From the NCBI RefSeq assembly GCF_018294505.1, contig NC_057809.1, positions 416,257,485 to 416,321,484 of the forward strand: a stretch of 64,000 nucleotides of DNA, given 5' to 3'. Source of the DNA: Triticum aestivum. Lineage: Eukaryota; Streptophyta; Magnoliopsida; Poales; Poaceae. The position numbers and the translations under genes were made by a program. Positions 48,652-58,410 of the stretch are shown in pieces (the first letter of the stretch is position 1; every line of letters begins with the position of its first letter). The notes beneath the pieces were generated by a model. It saw only the letters and a list, made by a program, of their open reading frames with translations. It was not told the DNA's origin and made no database searches.

Positions 48652-48801
48652 AGGCTGACTGTAGGAAGCCACTAGGTGCGATCGCTAATTGGTTATTAGC
48701 ATGATTGAGCCATTTCATAGTTTCTTGCAATTATAGTTATTTTCTGTCAGTCAACATAAATTTATGATCTGACCATGCAGAATTTTTGCCTACTTTTGTA
48801 G

Positions 48802-49602
48802 ATGGCCGACAACAGCTGCGAGTCTCAGACCTTCGCCAACATGCCCGATGGGTTCGTCAAGCTTCTTTCCTTCATCGTTCAGGTCGCGATGGGGCCATCT
48901 GTGCGCCCAGTCATCACACTCTGCCAGCACCGAGTCAACGACAGTCTGACCATGCACCAGGCCGCGGTGCAGTTCAAGGGAGGGCGTGGTGAGTTACGCC
49001 GCTTCCGGTTCTTGGGAAGGGCCATGCCTACGGAGAGGCATGCTATGCAGTTGGCAGCCCGCGAGGCGATAGCTCGTGTCAGGGATGTCCTCCCCGTGAT
49101 GAAGACTCGTCGTTACCGTTATCTTCCATGCCATGTGCCTTACACCTGTCACTACGCATTCTCCTGCCCCAGAGGAGAACGAGACGAGGCTTTTGAGATG
49201 CTCATTGAGTATCTCCGGGCCCTGGAGGCAGCCTTCGACAACCTGGTGGACGACTTCGTGGCTGCCCGCATGGACTCAGTTCATGGCTGTGCTGCCAACA
49301 GGAGGGAGCTCCTACCCACCGCACCGCCGCTGACTTTGGTCTCGTCCTCAGCATCTTATGCACCTACTCGTCGCCTGCCTTCTACCGAAGAGTTCAACCA
49401 AGTCATTGCGCCCACTCCAGCGCGCACTGCACCACCCTGCGCGCCCACTCCTATTCGTGTTGTTCCGCCCCTGGCACCCGCTCCGTCCACTCAGCGTAAC
49501 TCTACTCGTATGGAGCCTATCAGCGAGGAGGAAGTCGAGTCCCCAGCTTCGCTACGCCTCACCCTCGGCGGGGCAAAGGAGGTCGTCAACATCTCCGCCT
49601 GA
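48802..49602 (+). CDS. Extra ORF upstream of gag in element D, function unknown
   Basis: Intact ATG-to-TGA frame of 266 codons starting about 150 bp after the primer-binding site, in sense with gag. Residues 1-150 look globular and mixed (MADNSCESQ..., MGPSVRPVITLCQHRVND, KTRRYRYLPCHVPY, then EYLRALEAAFDNLVDDFVAA, a likely helix). Residues 165-245 are rich in Pro, Ala, Ser and Thr, followed by an acidic EPISEEEVE. There is no zinc knuckle or retroviral motif. Codon use is G+C-rich, unlike the AT-richer gag-pol downstream. Extra ORFs are known in Ogre/Tat/Athila-type elements; whether Tekay-like ones regularly carry this one I cannot say. No premature stop, in contrast to pol. Confidence 0.7.
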   Translation: MADNSCESQTFANMPDGFVKLLSFIVQVAMGPSVRPVITLCQHRVNDSLTMHQAAVQFKGGRGELRRFRFLGRAMPTERHAMQLAAREAIARVRDVLPVMKTRRYRYLPCHVPYTCHYAFSCPRGERDEAFEMLIEYLRALEAAFDNLVDDFVAARMDSVHGCAANRRELLPTAPPLTLVSSSASYAPTRRLPSTEEFNQVIAPTPARTAPPCAPTPIRVVPPLAPAPSTQRNSTRMEPISEEEVESPASLRLTLGGAKEVVNISA

Positions 49603-49943
49603 GTACGCTTAGCCGCCATGCAATGTACCGCTTTGTATGATATGTTTATATGTACATAAGTTGTGAGAAGTAGCTTGTTTGCGCATCATGTAGGATCTGG
49701 AGGAGTGCACTATCCTAAATAACATGTCAGGATTAGGTACGCATATCCTGAGTGACGTATTGTATAATTACCGCTCGCGTGTAAGATATGTAATGAGCAG
49801 TCCTTCTCCGTGCGCAAATCGATTTGTTTTTCTTAAGTAAGCTTGGTTATTTAATTTTCCAGCTTTATGCATTTCTGGAATTGTTTTTGCGACTCTTTTC
49901 GCTTTTCTTATGGATTTTACAAAATATATCCCCAGAGTGAAAA
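49603..49943 (+). other. Spacer between the pre-gag ORF and gag
   Basis: 341 bp of AT-rich leader-like sequence, no frame of interest. It could contain splice or re-initiation signals for gag, but none is clear. Confidence 0.5.
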
Positions 49944-51871
49944 ATGTCTCGTCCTTGGACTCGTTCCATGCCAACTCCACCAGAGGAAAATTATGATACA
50001 CAACCCAGCAACAAGTTCACACAAGGACAGTCAAGCCAACAGGGCAATGAATCGGCACTTTCACAAATGTGCCGCCTTTATGAGCAGAGTCAGCAACAAC
50101 ATCGGGAAATGATGAACCAAGTCATCAACATGGGAAATCACCATGGACAGTATCAGCAGCATTCCAAGTTATCTGAGCTACAGAAGACACGTCCCCAAAC
50201 ATTTTCTCATACTGACAAACCTCTTGAAGCCGAGGATTGGCTTCGAGATATGGAGAGAAAATTAATTATTGCAAAATGTTCAGATCTCGAGAAAGTACTA
50301 TATGCTCCGCACTATCTCACAGGAGCAGCTGCATCATGGTGGGAGAACTTTCTGCACATGCACCCCAACGAAAATGATATAACCTGGGATGATTTCAAGG
50401 AAGGTTTCCGTGGTGCACACATTCCCAAGAGTATTATGAAAATCAAGAAGAGAGAGTTCGATGACCTCAAACAAAGGAACATGACAGTGTCAGAATACAA
50501 CGGTCAATTTACTCTATTGTCCCGCTACGCCAATGAAGAACGTATGACTGAAAGCAAGAAGATGGAGAAATTCCTTGACGGTCTGGCGCCCGCGCTTAAA
50601 TGCCAACTGGTCGTTCACACTTTTCCAGATTTTAAGACACTAGTGGACAAAGCTATTACTCTGGAAAATGAGAAACATAGCTTGGAGGATTTACGCAAGC
50701 GGAAAAGAGACCAGACTACTTTTGCGTGCAACCACCGAAGCAGGACAGATTTTCAGAAAGGTGGGACACACAAACCTATGACAGACATCTCACGCCCAAC
50801 CAAGAATTTCCATGCAAGAGACAAAGAGTTCACATATCGCCCAGGCGTTACTTGCTACGCTTGTGGAGAAGAAGGGCACTACGCCAAACAGTGCCCCAAG
50901 CCAAGGAACTCGACCCCGAAGCCAAACAATGGTGGAAATAATTCAGCGCCCAAGCGCAACAATTTCAACCCCAACAACAACCACAGGAAGGGTCATCTAA
51001 ACCACGTGACCAAAGAAGAAGCGCAAAACGCTCCGGATATCGTACTCGGTACGTTTCCTGTCAACACAATACCTGCAACGGTTTTGTTTGATTCTGGAGC
51101 TTCTCACTCATTCATTTCGAAAAGTTTTGCTTTGCAAAATAATTTTTCGATGTTTCCCTTGGAAAAATCCATGATCATCAAGTCCCCTGGGATTCAGCAA
51201 GTTACTCAGAGTTACTGTCAGAATGTGGTTATTGAGTTCGAAGGATTGAAATTTTACGCCAATCTTATTGTGTTGGAAAATAAAGGACTGGATGTCATCC
51301 TAGGGATGGACTGGTTAACCACCAACAAGGGTTTTATTGACTGTTTCAACCGGACCATAATTCTCACGCATCACCACGGGAAGACAATAAAAGTATCAGC
51401 CAAGGAAAGAAAAATACCCCGGCAGCCGAGATTGAATAAGGTGGACGTTTCTGAGTTAAGCAAGGTTCCAGTGGTATGTGAATTTCCAGATGTATTTCCC
51501 GAAGAACTACCAGGCATGCCACCAGACCGAGAAATAGAATTCAGCATTGAGCTAGCACCAGGAACCACCCCCATATACAAGAAACCATACAGAATGGCAC
51601 CATCCGAATTGATTGAGTTGAAGAAACAAATAAAGGAATTATTGGACAAGGGATACATTCGAGCCAGCTCCTCACCTTGGGGATCACCAATTTTATTTGC
51701 CAAAAAGAAAGATGGAACACTAAGATTGTGCATAGACTACCGAGCACTTAACATGGTCACAGTCAAGAACAAATACCCGATGCCACGAATAAATGATTTA
51801 TTTGATCAGCTCGCTCAGGCCAAGGTATTCTCAAAGATTGACTTAAGGTCAGGATATCATCAATTAAAGTA
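49944..51871 (+). pseudogene. gag-pol: gag, protease and N-terminal RT of element D (frameshifted)
   Basis: ATG at 49944 (MSRPWTRSM). A retrotransposon gag domain covers about residues 75-240, including [14 protein letters not shown] near 123 and [19 protein letters not shown] zinc knuckle ([14 protein letters not shown], from residue 304) binds RNA in capsids. An aspartic protease active site (DSGAS, residue 383) would process the polyprotein. RT begins near residue 547 with [17 protein letters not shown], and LCIDYRALN is conserved. A one-base loss at about 51870 shifts the frame just before the RT palm, so this frame ends at a false stop at 51950. The open reading up to the break is otherwise clean. 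Confidence 0.93.
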
Positions 51872-52980
51872 CGAACAGAAGATATCCCCAAAACAGCCTT
51901 CACCTCCAGATATGGACTATATGAGTTCACAGTTATGCCTTTTGGACTAACTAATGCCCCTGCATATTTTGTTCACCTCATGAACAAAGTATTTATGAAG
52001 TATATGGACAAGTTCGTTGCGGTATTCATCGACGATATTCTAGTATACTCCAAGACACCAGAAGAGCACGCGGAACATCTCAGGATTGTGCTAGGAGAAC
52101 TCAGAAAACACCAATTGTATGCCAAGTTCAGCAAGTGCGAATTTTGGCTAAGACAAGTAGGCTTTCTAGGCCACGTGCTGACCCAAGACGGTATCGCAGT
52201 GGACCCGGAGAAAGTCAGGGCCATACTTGACTGGAAGGCACCAGCCAGCGTAACTGACGTACGAAGTTTCTTGGGAATGGCAGGATATTACCGCAGATTT
52301 ATTGAAGGATTCTCCACCCTAGCCAAGCCAATGACGCAGTTGCTCAAGAAAGACAAGAAATTTGAATGGACAGAAGCCTGCGAAAAAAGTTTCCAAGAGT
52401 TAAAACGGAAATTAACCACAGCACCGGTATTAATTGTGCCAGACATACACAAAAACTTTGAGGTGTATTGTGACGCGTCCAGAAAGGGTCTCGGATGCGT
52501 GTTGATGCAAGAAGGCAAGGTTGTCGCATACGCTTCACGACAACTCCGCAAGCATGAGGAAAATTATCCCACTCATGACTTAGAAATGGCAGCAGTTATT
52601 CATGCACTTAAGGAATGGAGGCATTTCTTACTTGGGAATCGATGTGAAATATACACGGACCATAAAAGTCTCAAATATATTTTCACACAGCCAGAACTAA
52701 ACTTACGGCAACGACGCTGGTTGGAATTGGTAAAGGATTATGATGTTGGTATCCACTATCATCCAGGGAAAGCAAATGTAGTGGCCGATGCTCTTAGTCG
52801 GAACCCCAGCTCCGACGAAAACAGTCTGCAAAGCTTAAGGCCTGAATTCCAACAAGAATTTGCCAAACTAAATTTGTTAATGATCGCGGAAGGCACCATA
52901 TCAAACTTTGAAATAAAGCCCGACCTTGTGGAGAGAATTAAAGAAGCTCAGCCTGGTCACCCCAGCATTGAAGGAATTAA
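51872..52980 (+). pseudogene. gag-pol: RT (catalytic part) and RNase H of element D
   Basis: Resumes in a new frame directly after the first frameshift. The RT catalytic motif FIDDILVYS is at 52025-52051 and [10 protein letters not shown] precedes it. RNase H has the expected acidic residues: D in YCDAS (about 52472), E in LEMAA, D in YTDHKS and D in ADALSR. These enzymes would copy the element RNA into DNA inside virus-like particles. A second one-base loss in the A-rich run at 52978-52986 shifts the frame before the integrase, and the current frame runs on to a stop at 53020. Confidence 0.93.
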
Positions 52981-53880
52981 AAGAAAGGTGAGTATGGGCA
53001 AGGCCTCGGAGTTGTCATAGGCGATGATGGAATATTACGGTACGGAGACAGACTCTGCGTGCCAAACATAGAGGACCTCAAACAGCAAATCCTAACTGAA
53101 GCGCACACCACTCCATATTCAATCCACCCTGGAGGAACCAAAATGTATAAGGATATTCAGGAAGGATTTTGGTGGCACGGTATGAAGAGGGACATAGCCA
53201 CATTCGTTGCATGTTGCGATTCTTGTCAACGCATAAAAGCTGAGCATCAAAAACCAGCCGGACTACTGCAACCAAACAAAATACCTGAGTGGAAATGGGA
53301 TGAAATAGGGATGGATTTTATTGTCGGACTACCACGGTCACAACATGGGAATGATGCCATATGGGTCATCACCGATAGATTAACCAAGGTGGCACATTTT
53401 ATTCCAGTAAAGACAACCTACAACACTCAGAAGCTTGCCAGGATTTATCTCTCCCGTATAGTTTGTCTGCATGGAGTCCCGAAGACTATAATATCCGACA
53501 GAGGCACTCAATTTGTCTCGAGATTCTGGGATCATTTACAACAGGCTCTGGGAACTCAATTGGCCTTCAGTACAGCCTACCATCCCCAGACTGATGGACA
53601 GACTGAATGCGTAAACCAAGTTTTAGAAGACATGCTGAGAGCATTTGTCCTCACCTATGGAACCAGTTGGGAAGAAAGTCTGCCATATGCCGAGTTCGCA
53701 TACAACAACAGCTACCAGGCTAGCCTGCGAATGGCACCTTTTGAAGCCCTATACGGACGGAGGTGTCGTACCCCGCTAAATTGGTCAGAGACCGGAGACA
53801 GCCGTATCTTCGGCCCAGACATGCTCAAAGAAGCCGAGGAAAAAGTCAAGCTAATCAGGGACCGACTCAAGACCGCTTAA
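52981..53880 (+). pseudogene. gag-pol: Integrase core of element D, ends at nonsense codon
   Basis: The frame is open from 52981, upstream of any Met. An HHCC zinc-binding domain (H-H near 53101-53128; CCDSCQ near 53212) is followed by the catalytic triad: D at 53314 (GMDFIVGLP), D at 53497 (SDRGTQF) and E at 53605 (TDGQTECVN). With 60 and 35 residues between them this is a proper DD35E. Integrase would insert the cDNA and leave the 5 bp TSD seen here. A TAA at 53878-53880, probably a C-to-T change of a Gln codon, truncates the protein. Confidence 0.93.
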
Positions 53881-54384
53881 AGCCGATAGAAGAGTTATTA
53901 CGATCAGAAACATCGTGGGGTCAATTTTGAACCCGGTGAATTTGTGTACCTACGAGTATCACCTATGAGGGGACTGCAACGGTTTAAGATTAAAGGGAAG
54001 TTAGCACCAAGATTCATTGGACCATTCTGCATAGTGGCACGAAGAGGCACTGTAGCCTACCAGCTAGACTTACCCGAAGACTTGTCCGACATTCACGACG
54101 TGTTCCACGTCTCTCAATTAAGGAAGTGCGTAAGCAAACCGGAGAAGCAAGTATCCCATGAGAACATTGACGTGCAACCAGACCTCACTTATCGGGAACG
54201 CCCTGTAAAAATATTAGAGGAGTCTAAAAGGAGGACCCGACAGAAAACCATCAAGTTTTTCAGAGTTCAGTGGAGCAATCACACCGAAAGTGAAGCAACT
54301 TGGGAAAGAGAGGATTTTCTTCGGACAGAGCATCCACACTTATTTAAGGATCAGCTGAAATCTCGGGGACGAGATTTTTCCTAA
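53881..54384 (+). pseudogene. gag-pol: Integrase C-terminus and chromodomain of element D
   Basis: Same frame as the integrase core, with a second in-frame stop (TAG, 53887-53889). It continues through YYDQKHRGVNFEPGEFVYLR and a GPF-type module (KLAPRFIGPFCI), then DIHDVFHVSQLRKC. A chromodomain-like segment spans about 54205-54343 (FFRVQWSNHTESEATWERED, then HPHLF). In chromoviruses this domain steers integration towards marked chromatin. The true stop is at 54382-54384, overlapping the polypurine tract. Confidence 0.9.
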
Positions 54385-54396
54385 GGGGGTAGGTGT
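54383..54396 (+). promoter_or_regulatory. Polypurine tract of element D
   Basis: AAGGGGGTAGGTGT between the pol stop and the 3' LTR. Nearly the same sequence precedes the LTR at 67. Confidence 0.85.
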
Positions 54397-57300
54397 TGTG
54401 ACACTCCAAAAATTTTAATTGGTTTTCATCAAAAACTTTGTTGATTTTTTTGAGGGCATTTAAAATTTCTTTTCCAGAAATCCTTCCTCTTAAAACTTCC
54501 TTTTCTTTGGCAAGGATTTTATTTTCTTCAAAACTATGGTGTTTGATCTTTTGAAACTTCTTCTCTGTTGGTTCCCTCTCAAATTATTTTGGGAGTTTAA
54601 TCTTTTTCTTTTAAAAAGAAACTCTATGAAAATTTGGGATTTTCATACCTTGGAAACCACCCATGATTTTGTATTTTGCCCATGTGGTAAAACCCCTCCA
54701 AAACCTCCCCTCCTCCTTGTAATCAACCTAAGTTCTCTGTCCCAACTCATCCAAGCAAGTTTTGGATTTTATTCTAATTATTTTTCCCTCAAAACCATTT
54801 CTGCAAATTATTTGGAGCCTGAGAGATTTTCAAAGCAAGTACCCTTTTTCATTTGAATTTTGACCTCAAACCAACTCTCCTGGATAGTCCTTTGTACCCA
54901 CAACCCAGAACCATCTTGATCCACTCCTCCTCTTTTCAAATTTTTCAAAATTCAGTCTCTGCAAGTTTGGACCAGATTTGCCAAATTTGGTAAAATTCAT
55001 ATCTACACTTCTCCAAAAATTCCACCAAAATTCAGGCAGCCTACTGGAGCAATGAGTAGCCATTCCACCAAAAATCAGCTCAAGGAAAAATCCCCAGAGG
55101 CCAAATTCATTCTGTCGAACACCTTGCATGCACTGTTGCTGTTCATATTCAGGAAATTCAGATTTCAGTGTCGTTTTCGTCCGTCAGTTTCAATCACGCG
55201 TAGACAGTGCGCTTGGCGCGTTGCACCCGGCTTCTTCTCCCTGGCCAACACCCCCGCACGCGCTCTTCGCGTCTTCCCGGCGTTGGTGGCGCCCTTGGCC
55301 GCCCGCGCCGGCGTATCTTGCGGCGGCCGAACCCCCGTAACAGCCGACAGGGAAGAGAATGGCGGCTCAACGCCGTTTGGCGCCGCCCAACGCTTCTCTG
55401 CTCTCCGCGTGGCCTCATGCATGCCAGCGCACGCCCGTGGCACCGTCACCGTGGCCCGGCAAGCACGGGACGTGCTCCCTGCCGCCGACGGGCCCGCGCC
55501 GCCCCGTTCTGTCGAACTCGCCCAAAAACACCAAATCCCAGCCCGATTAGCACCTAAATGGAACCGTGGACCTCCACGATGGCTCCCAGCTCCCTAATCA
55601 CCCCCGACCAAGCCCTGCGCCGCCGTAACCTTCACCGGAGATCCCCGTTCACGGCCACCGCCTCGGATCGCCTATATAAAGGACCCCGAGCTCGCTCACG
55701 AGCCCCACACCTTCACTGCACCTCCCCAAGACTCTGCCAAGCCACCCGGAGGACCTCAAGGAGGTCTCCTCCCCCAACTCCGGCCGCCCCGATCCGCCTC
55801 GGCCACCAGCTCGATTCGCTCCGGTGAAGCCGTCCCCGGCACCCAAATCTTGTATATAGCCCCCTCTAGCACCCAGTAAGCTAACGCCAGCATCAATTTG
55901 TCCTTCGCAGCTCTCTCCGACGAGTCCCTCGACCACCCGAGCCACCGTCCGCCGGAGCAAGGCTCACCGTCGACGTGGTACTCGCCGGCGACCACCACCA
56001 CCACCAACCGACGCGGAAAGGTGCCCTGAACATGGAGGTACCCTCCGATCCCCCTGCCTCGCCGTGGATCGCCGCCGGCGACCACCGCGGCTCTCGGGCG
56101 CCGACGAGCTTCGTTCCCCTTTTTTTTGAAAGTTTAAACCTGACGAGTGGGACCCGCTCGTCAGCCTCTCAGATCCTTTTAAACGAATCGTTATCTGAAA
56201 ACGCCTTCGGGCAAAATACGCTTTCCCCTCTGGGCTGGCGTATTCAATACTGGAACGTTTTCTGTTTTTATGAGCTAGCCCCTGGAAACCTTCTGTTTCA
56301 TTACAGATGAGTCCCTGGACTAAAACCCTTATAACTTTTAAACAGAAAAGTATTTTTAATTGATTATTTTTCTGTCCTCTTTAAAATTTTGTCTAGTTTT
56401 TTATCAGATTTATTTGAAAAATATTTGGAATACTTTTTGTGCACCTCTTGGTATTTACGATAGCGCATATATTTTCTTTATACCGTAGATACCGAAGGAG
56501 GTGACGGAGCCGCGAACTTCACCGAGTTAGGCTCCGACTACTCCGAACCAGGCAAGCATGTTTGAACTTTTGATATGATGAGTGTCTTGGCATGTTTTGC
56601 ATTTAGTTAGTCTCATGGCATGTTGTTGAGCATACCGATGAACGTTATTTCCATGCATTGTTGAGGTAAGTGAGTTCGATGATCCATAAGTGGATGGATG
56701 TGAGTATGAATGGCCATGTGTTGGCATGAGGATGGGTAAGATGGCAGTGTTGTAGCATGCCAGTCTTATGCCTGGCTGTATGACTACAGTGTCAAACCGT
56801 ATCGGTCCAGTTCCTCCCATTTCCTTCCCTGTACTACCACATGTTTTCCGCAAGGAATATGGCTTAGTAAGTTGCAAACCGCTTTCCTGGTACACACCAA
56901 AAGGAGAGGCCGGGATGATGGTTCCATGGCCCTGGATTAAAGCCAGTCATCCGGTCAGGGGCTATGGGTGTTTCCGGTTGGGACCGAGAGGGGGGCACCC
57001 CTTAGAGCGCGCGTATATAAATTTGATCCCATGCTATTCGAGATTGTGATCTCCCCGACTCAAAAGTTTTTCTTGGACGATGTCTAGGGTGATTACTAGC
57101 ATCGAGAGGTAGGATGGGTGTGTACTGGTTAGCTGTGTTTTCTTCCGAAATACCGTAAACGGAACTAGTCCTTCGTGACTACGGAAATCCGTTGGCTGTG
57201 GGAAATGTTTGTACAAACTCTGCAGAGTCATATATTCCTTGAATCATCTATTCCATATCCAAGTTCAGTATTATCTTATCCTGACAAGTGCCTGTTTGAT

Positions 57301-58410
57301 GACAGAGACTCCGGTGAATCGCATGAGTGCTAAGTCCGGTTAAATGATTATTCCTGTGGATGGACTAACCCGTTTATTTTCATGAATTGAATATTTATTA
57401 TGAGCATTACTTCCTTGTGAACAAAAGCCCTTTATGTGGTGTCGCTAAGACGCCCGACTGTGGCATTTCTTTTAAAGCCCTTTCTGTGATGTCGCCCCGA
57501 CGTCCGACTGTGGCATTTCTTTTAAAGCCCTTTATGTGGTGTCGCTAAGACGCCCGACTGTGGCATTTCTTTTAAAGCCCTTTCTGTGATGTTGCCCCGA
57601 CGTCCGACTGTGGCATTTCTTTTAAAGCCCTTTATGTGGTATCGCTAAGACGCCCGACTGTGGCATTTCTTTAAAAGCCCTTTCTGTGAGGTCGCCCCGA
57701 GGTCCAACTGTGGCATTTCTTTTAAAGCCCTTTTATGTGGTGTCGTGTTCACCTTTCGAGGCGTCGCTTCAGACACCCGATCGGTTTTCATTTATGTTTT
57801 GTTGGGATTTCAGGCGGACTACCGCCGTTTCCCTTTTACTTACTTCGTTATGCTAATTTTTGAATGTACATTGGTGAATTAATCATGACGCATTCATGCA
57901 TGCATTTGTTATATCTTACGTCCGAACTGTCTTGCGAGTACTTTCAAAGTACTCACTGGCTTGTTGATTTGGCGATCTCATGGATGAAGATTTTGATAGC
58001 GAGTCCGACGCCTAGAGGAGTCCCAGTCAGTCTCGATCGACCCTAGATTTGGTCACTGTATTATATCCGCTTCCGCTACCAAATAAATTCATCGAGCCCC
58101 TCCTCGACGCTTGATGAGTTGCCAGTTTTAGAGTCATGTATCTCACTCCCCGCTGTGTTTTTCCACCACCACCCTATCCTCGAGTCAGTAGTATGCCTCC
58201 ACACCACTGTGTCATGTCCGCCATTATGTATAATTATTGGCGTGCTTGTAATAATTTGGTTGAGCAGTCGTAGCTCAACCCTGTAATATATTTTATGCTA
58301 CTGGCTTATTGTATCAAGAATTTGTCTACCGGTAAGGGGAATTTTTCTCATACTGGACTCAAAAGATTGGTTTCTCAATAAATATTTTTATTGGAAAACC
58401 GGTCGTGACA
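54397..58410 (+). repeat. 3' LTR of element D
   Basis: Same ends as the 5' LTR, 4014 bp. Comparison by eye shows differences concentrated in the first 150 bp and in the block around 55210-55290 (about 8 changes in 95 bp), with only about 6 over the next 390 bp. The insertion is therefore fairly young but not very recent. Confidence 0.93.
57423..57744 (+). repeat. 50 bp minisatellite in 3' LTR of element D
   Basis: Six full 50 bp units plus a partial one in the same alternating two-type pattern, one 100 bp dimer more than in the 5' LTR. The extra dimer is slightly diverged (for example TGTGAGGTCGCC and GAGGTCCAAC). Confidence 0.92.

Larger units (their letters stand above)
44703..58410 (+). 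mobile_element. Complete chromovirus (Ty3/gypsy, Tekay/Del-like), element D
   Basis: 5' LTR 44703-48634, primer-binding site, pre-gag ORF, gag-pol, polypurine tract, and 3' LTR 54397-58410, with the TSD ACCGG on both sides (44698-44702 and 58411-58415). Domain order (gag, protease, RT, RNase H, integrase, chromodomain) is that of chromoviruses. The large LTRs and group II-like chromodomain suggest the Tekay/Del clade. Coding capacity is lost through two frameshifts and two nonsense codons, so any mobility would need proteins from a relative. Confidence 0.95.

Noticed and set aside
49944..54384. Ribosomal frameshifting as the explanation for the frame changes in gag-pol
   Set aside because: The shifts fall inside conserved RT sequence and between RNase H and integrase, not at a gag-pol junction, and two nonsense codons follow. 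Mutation fits better.
47731..57744. CRISPR-like array from the 50 bp repeats
   Set aside because: Units are contiguous with no spacers, lie inside a plant LTR, and there are no cas genes.
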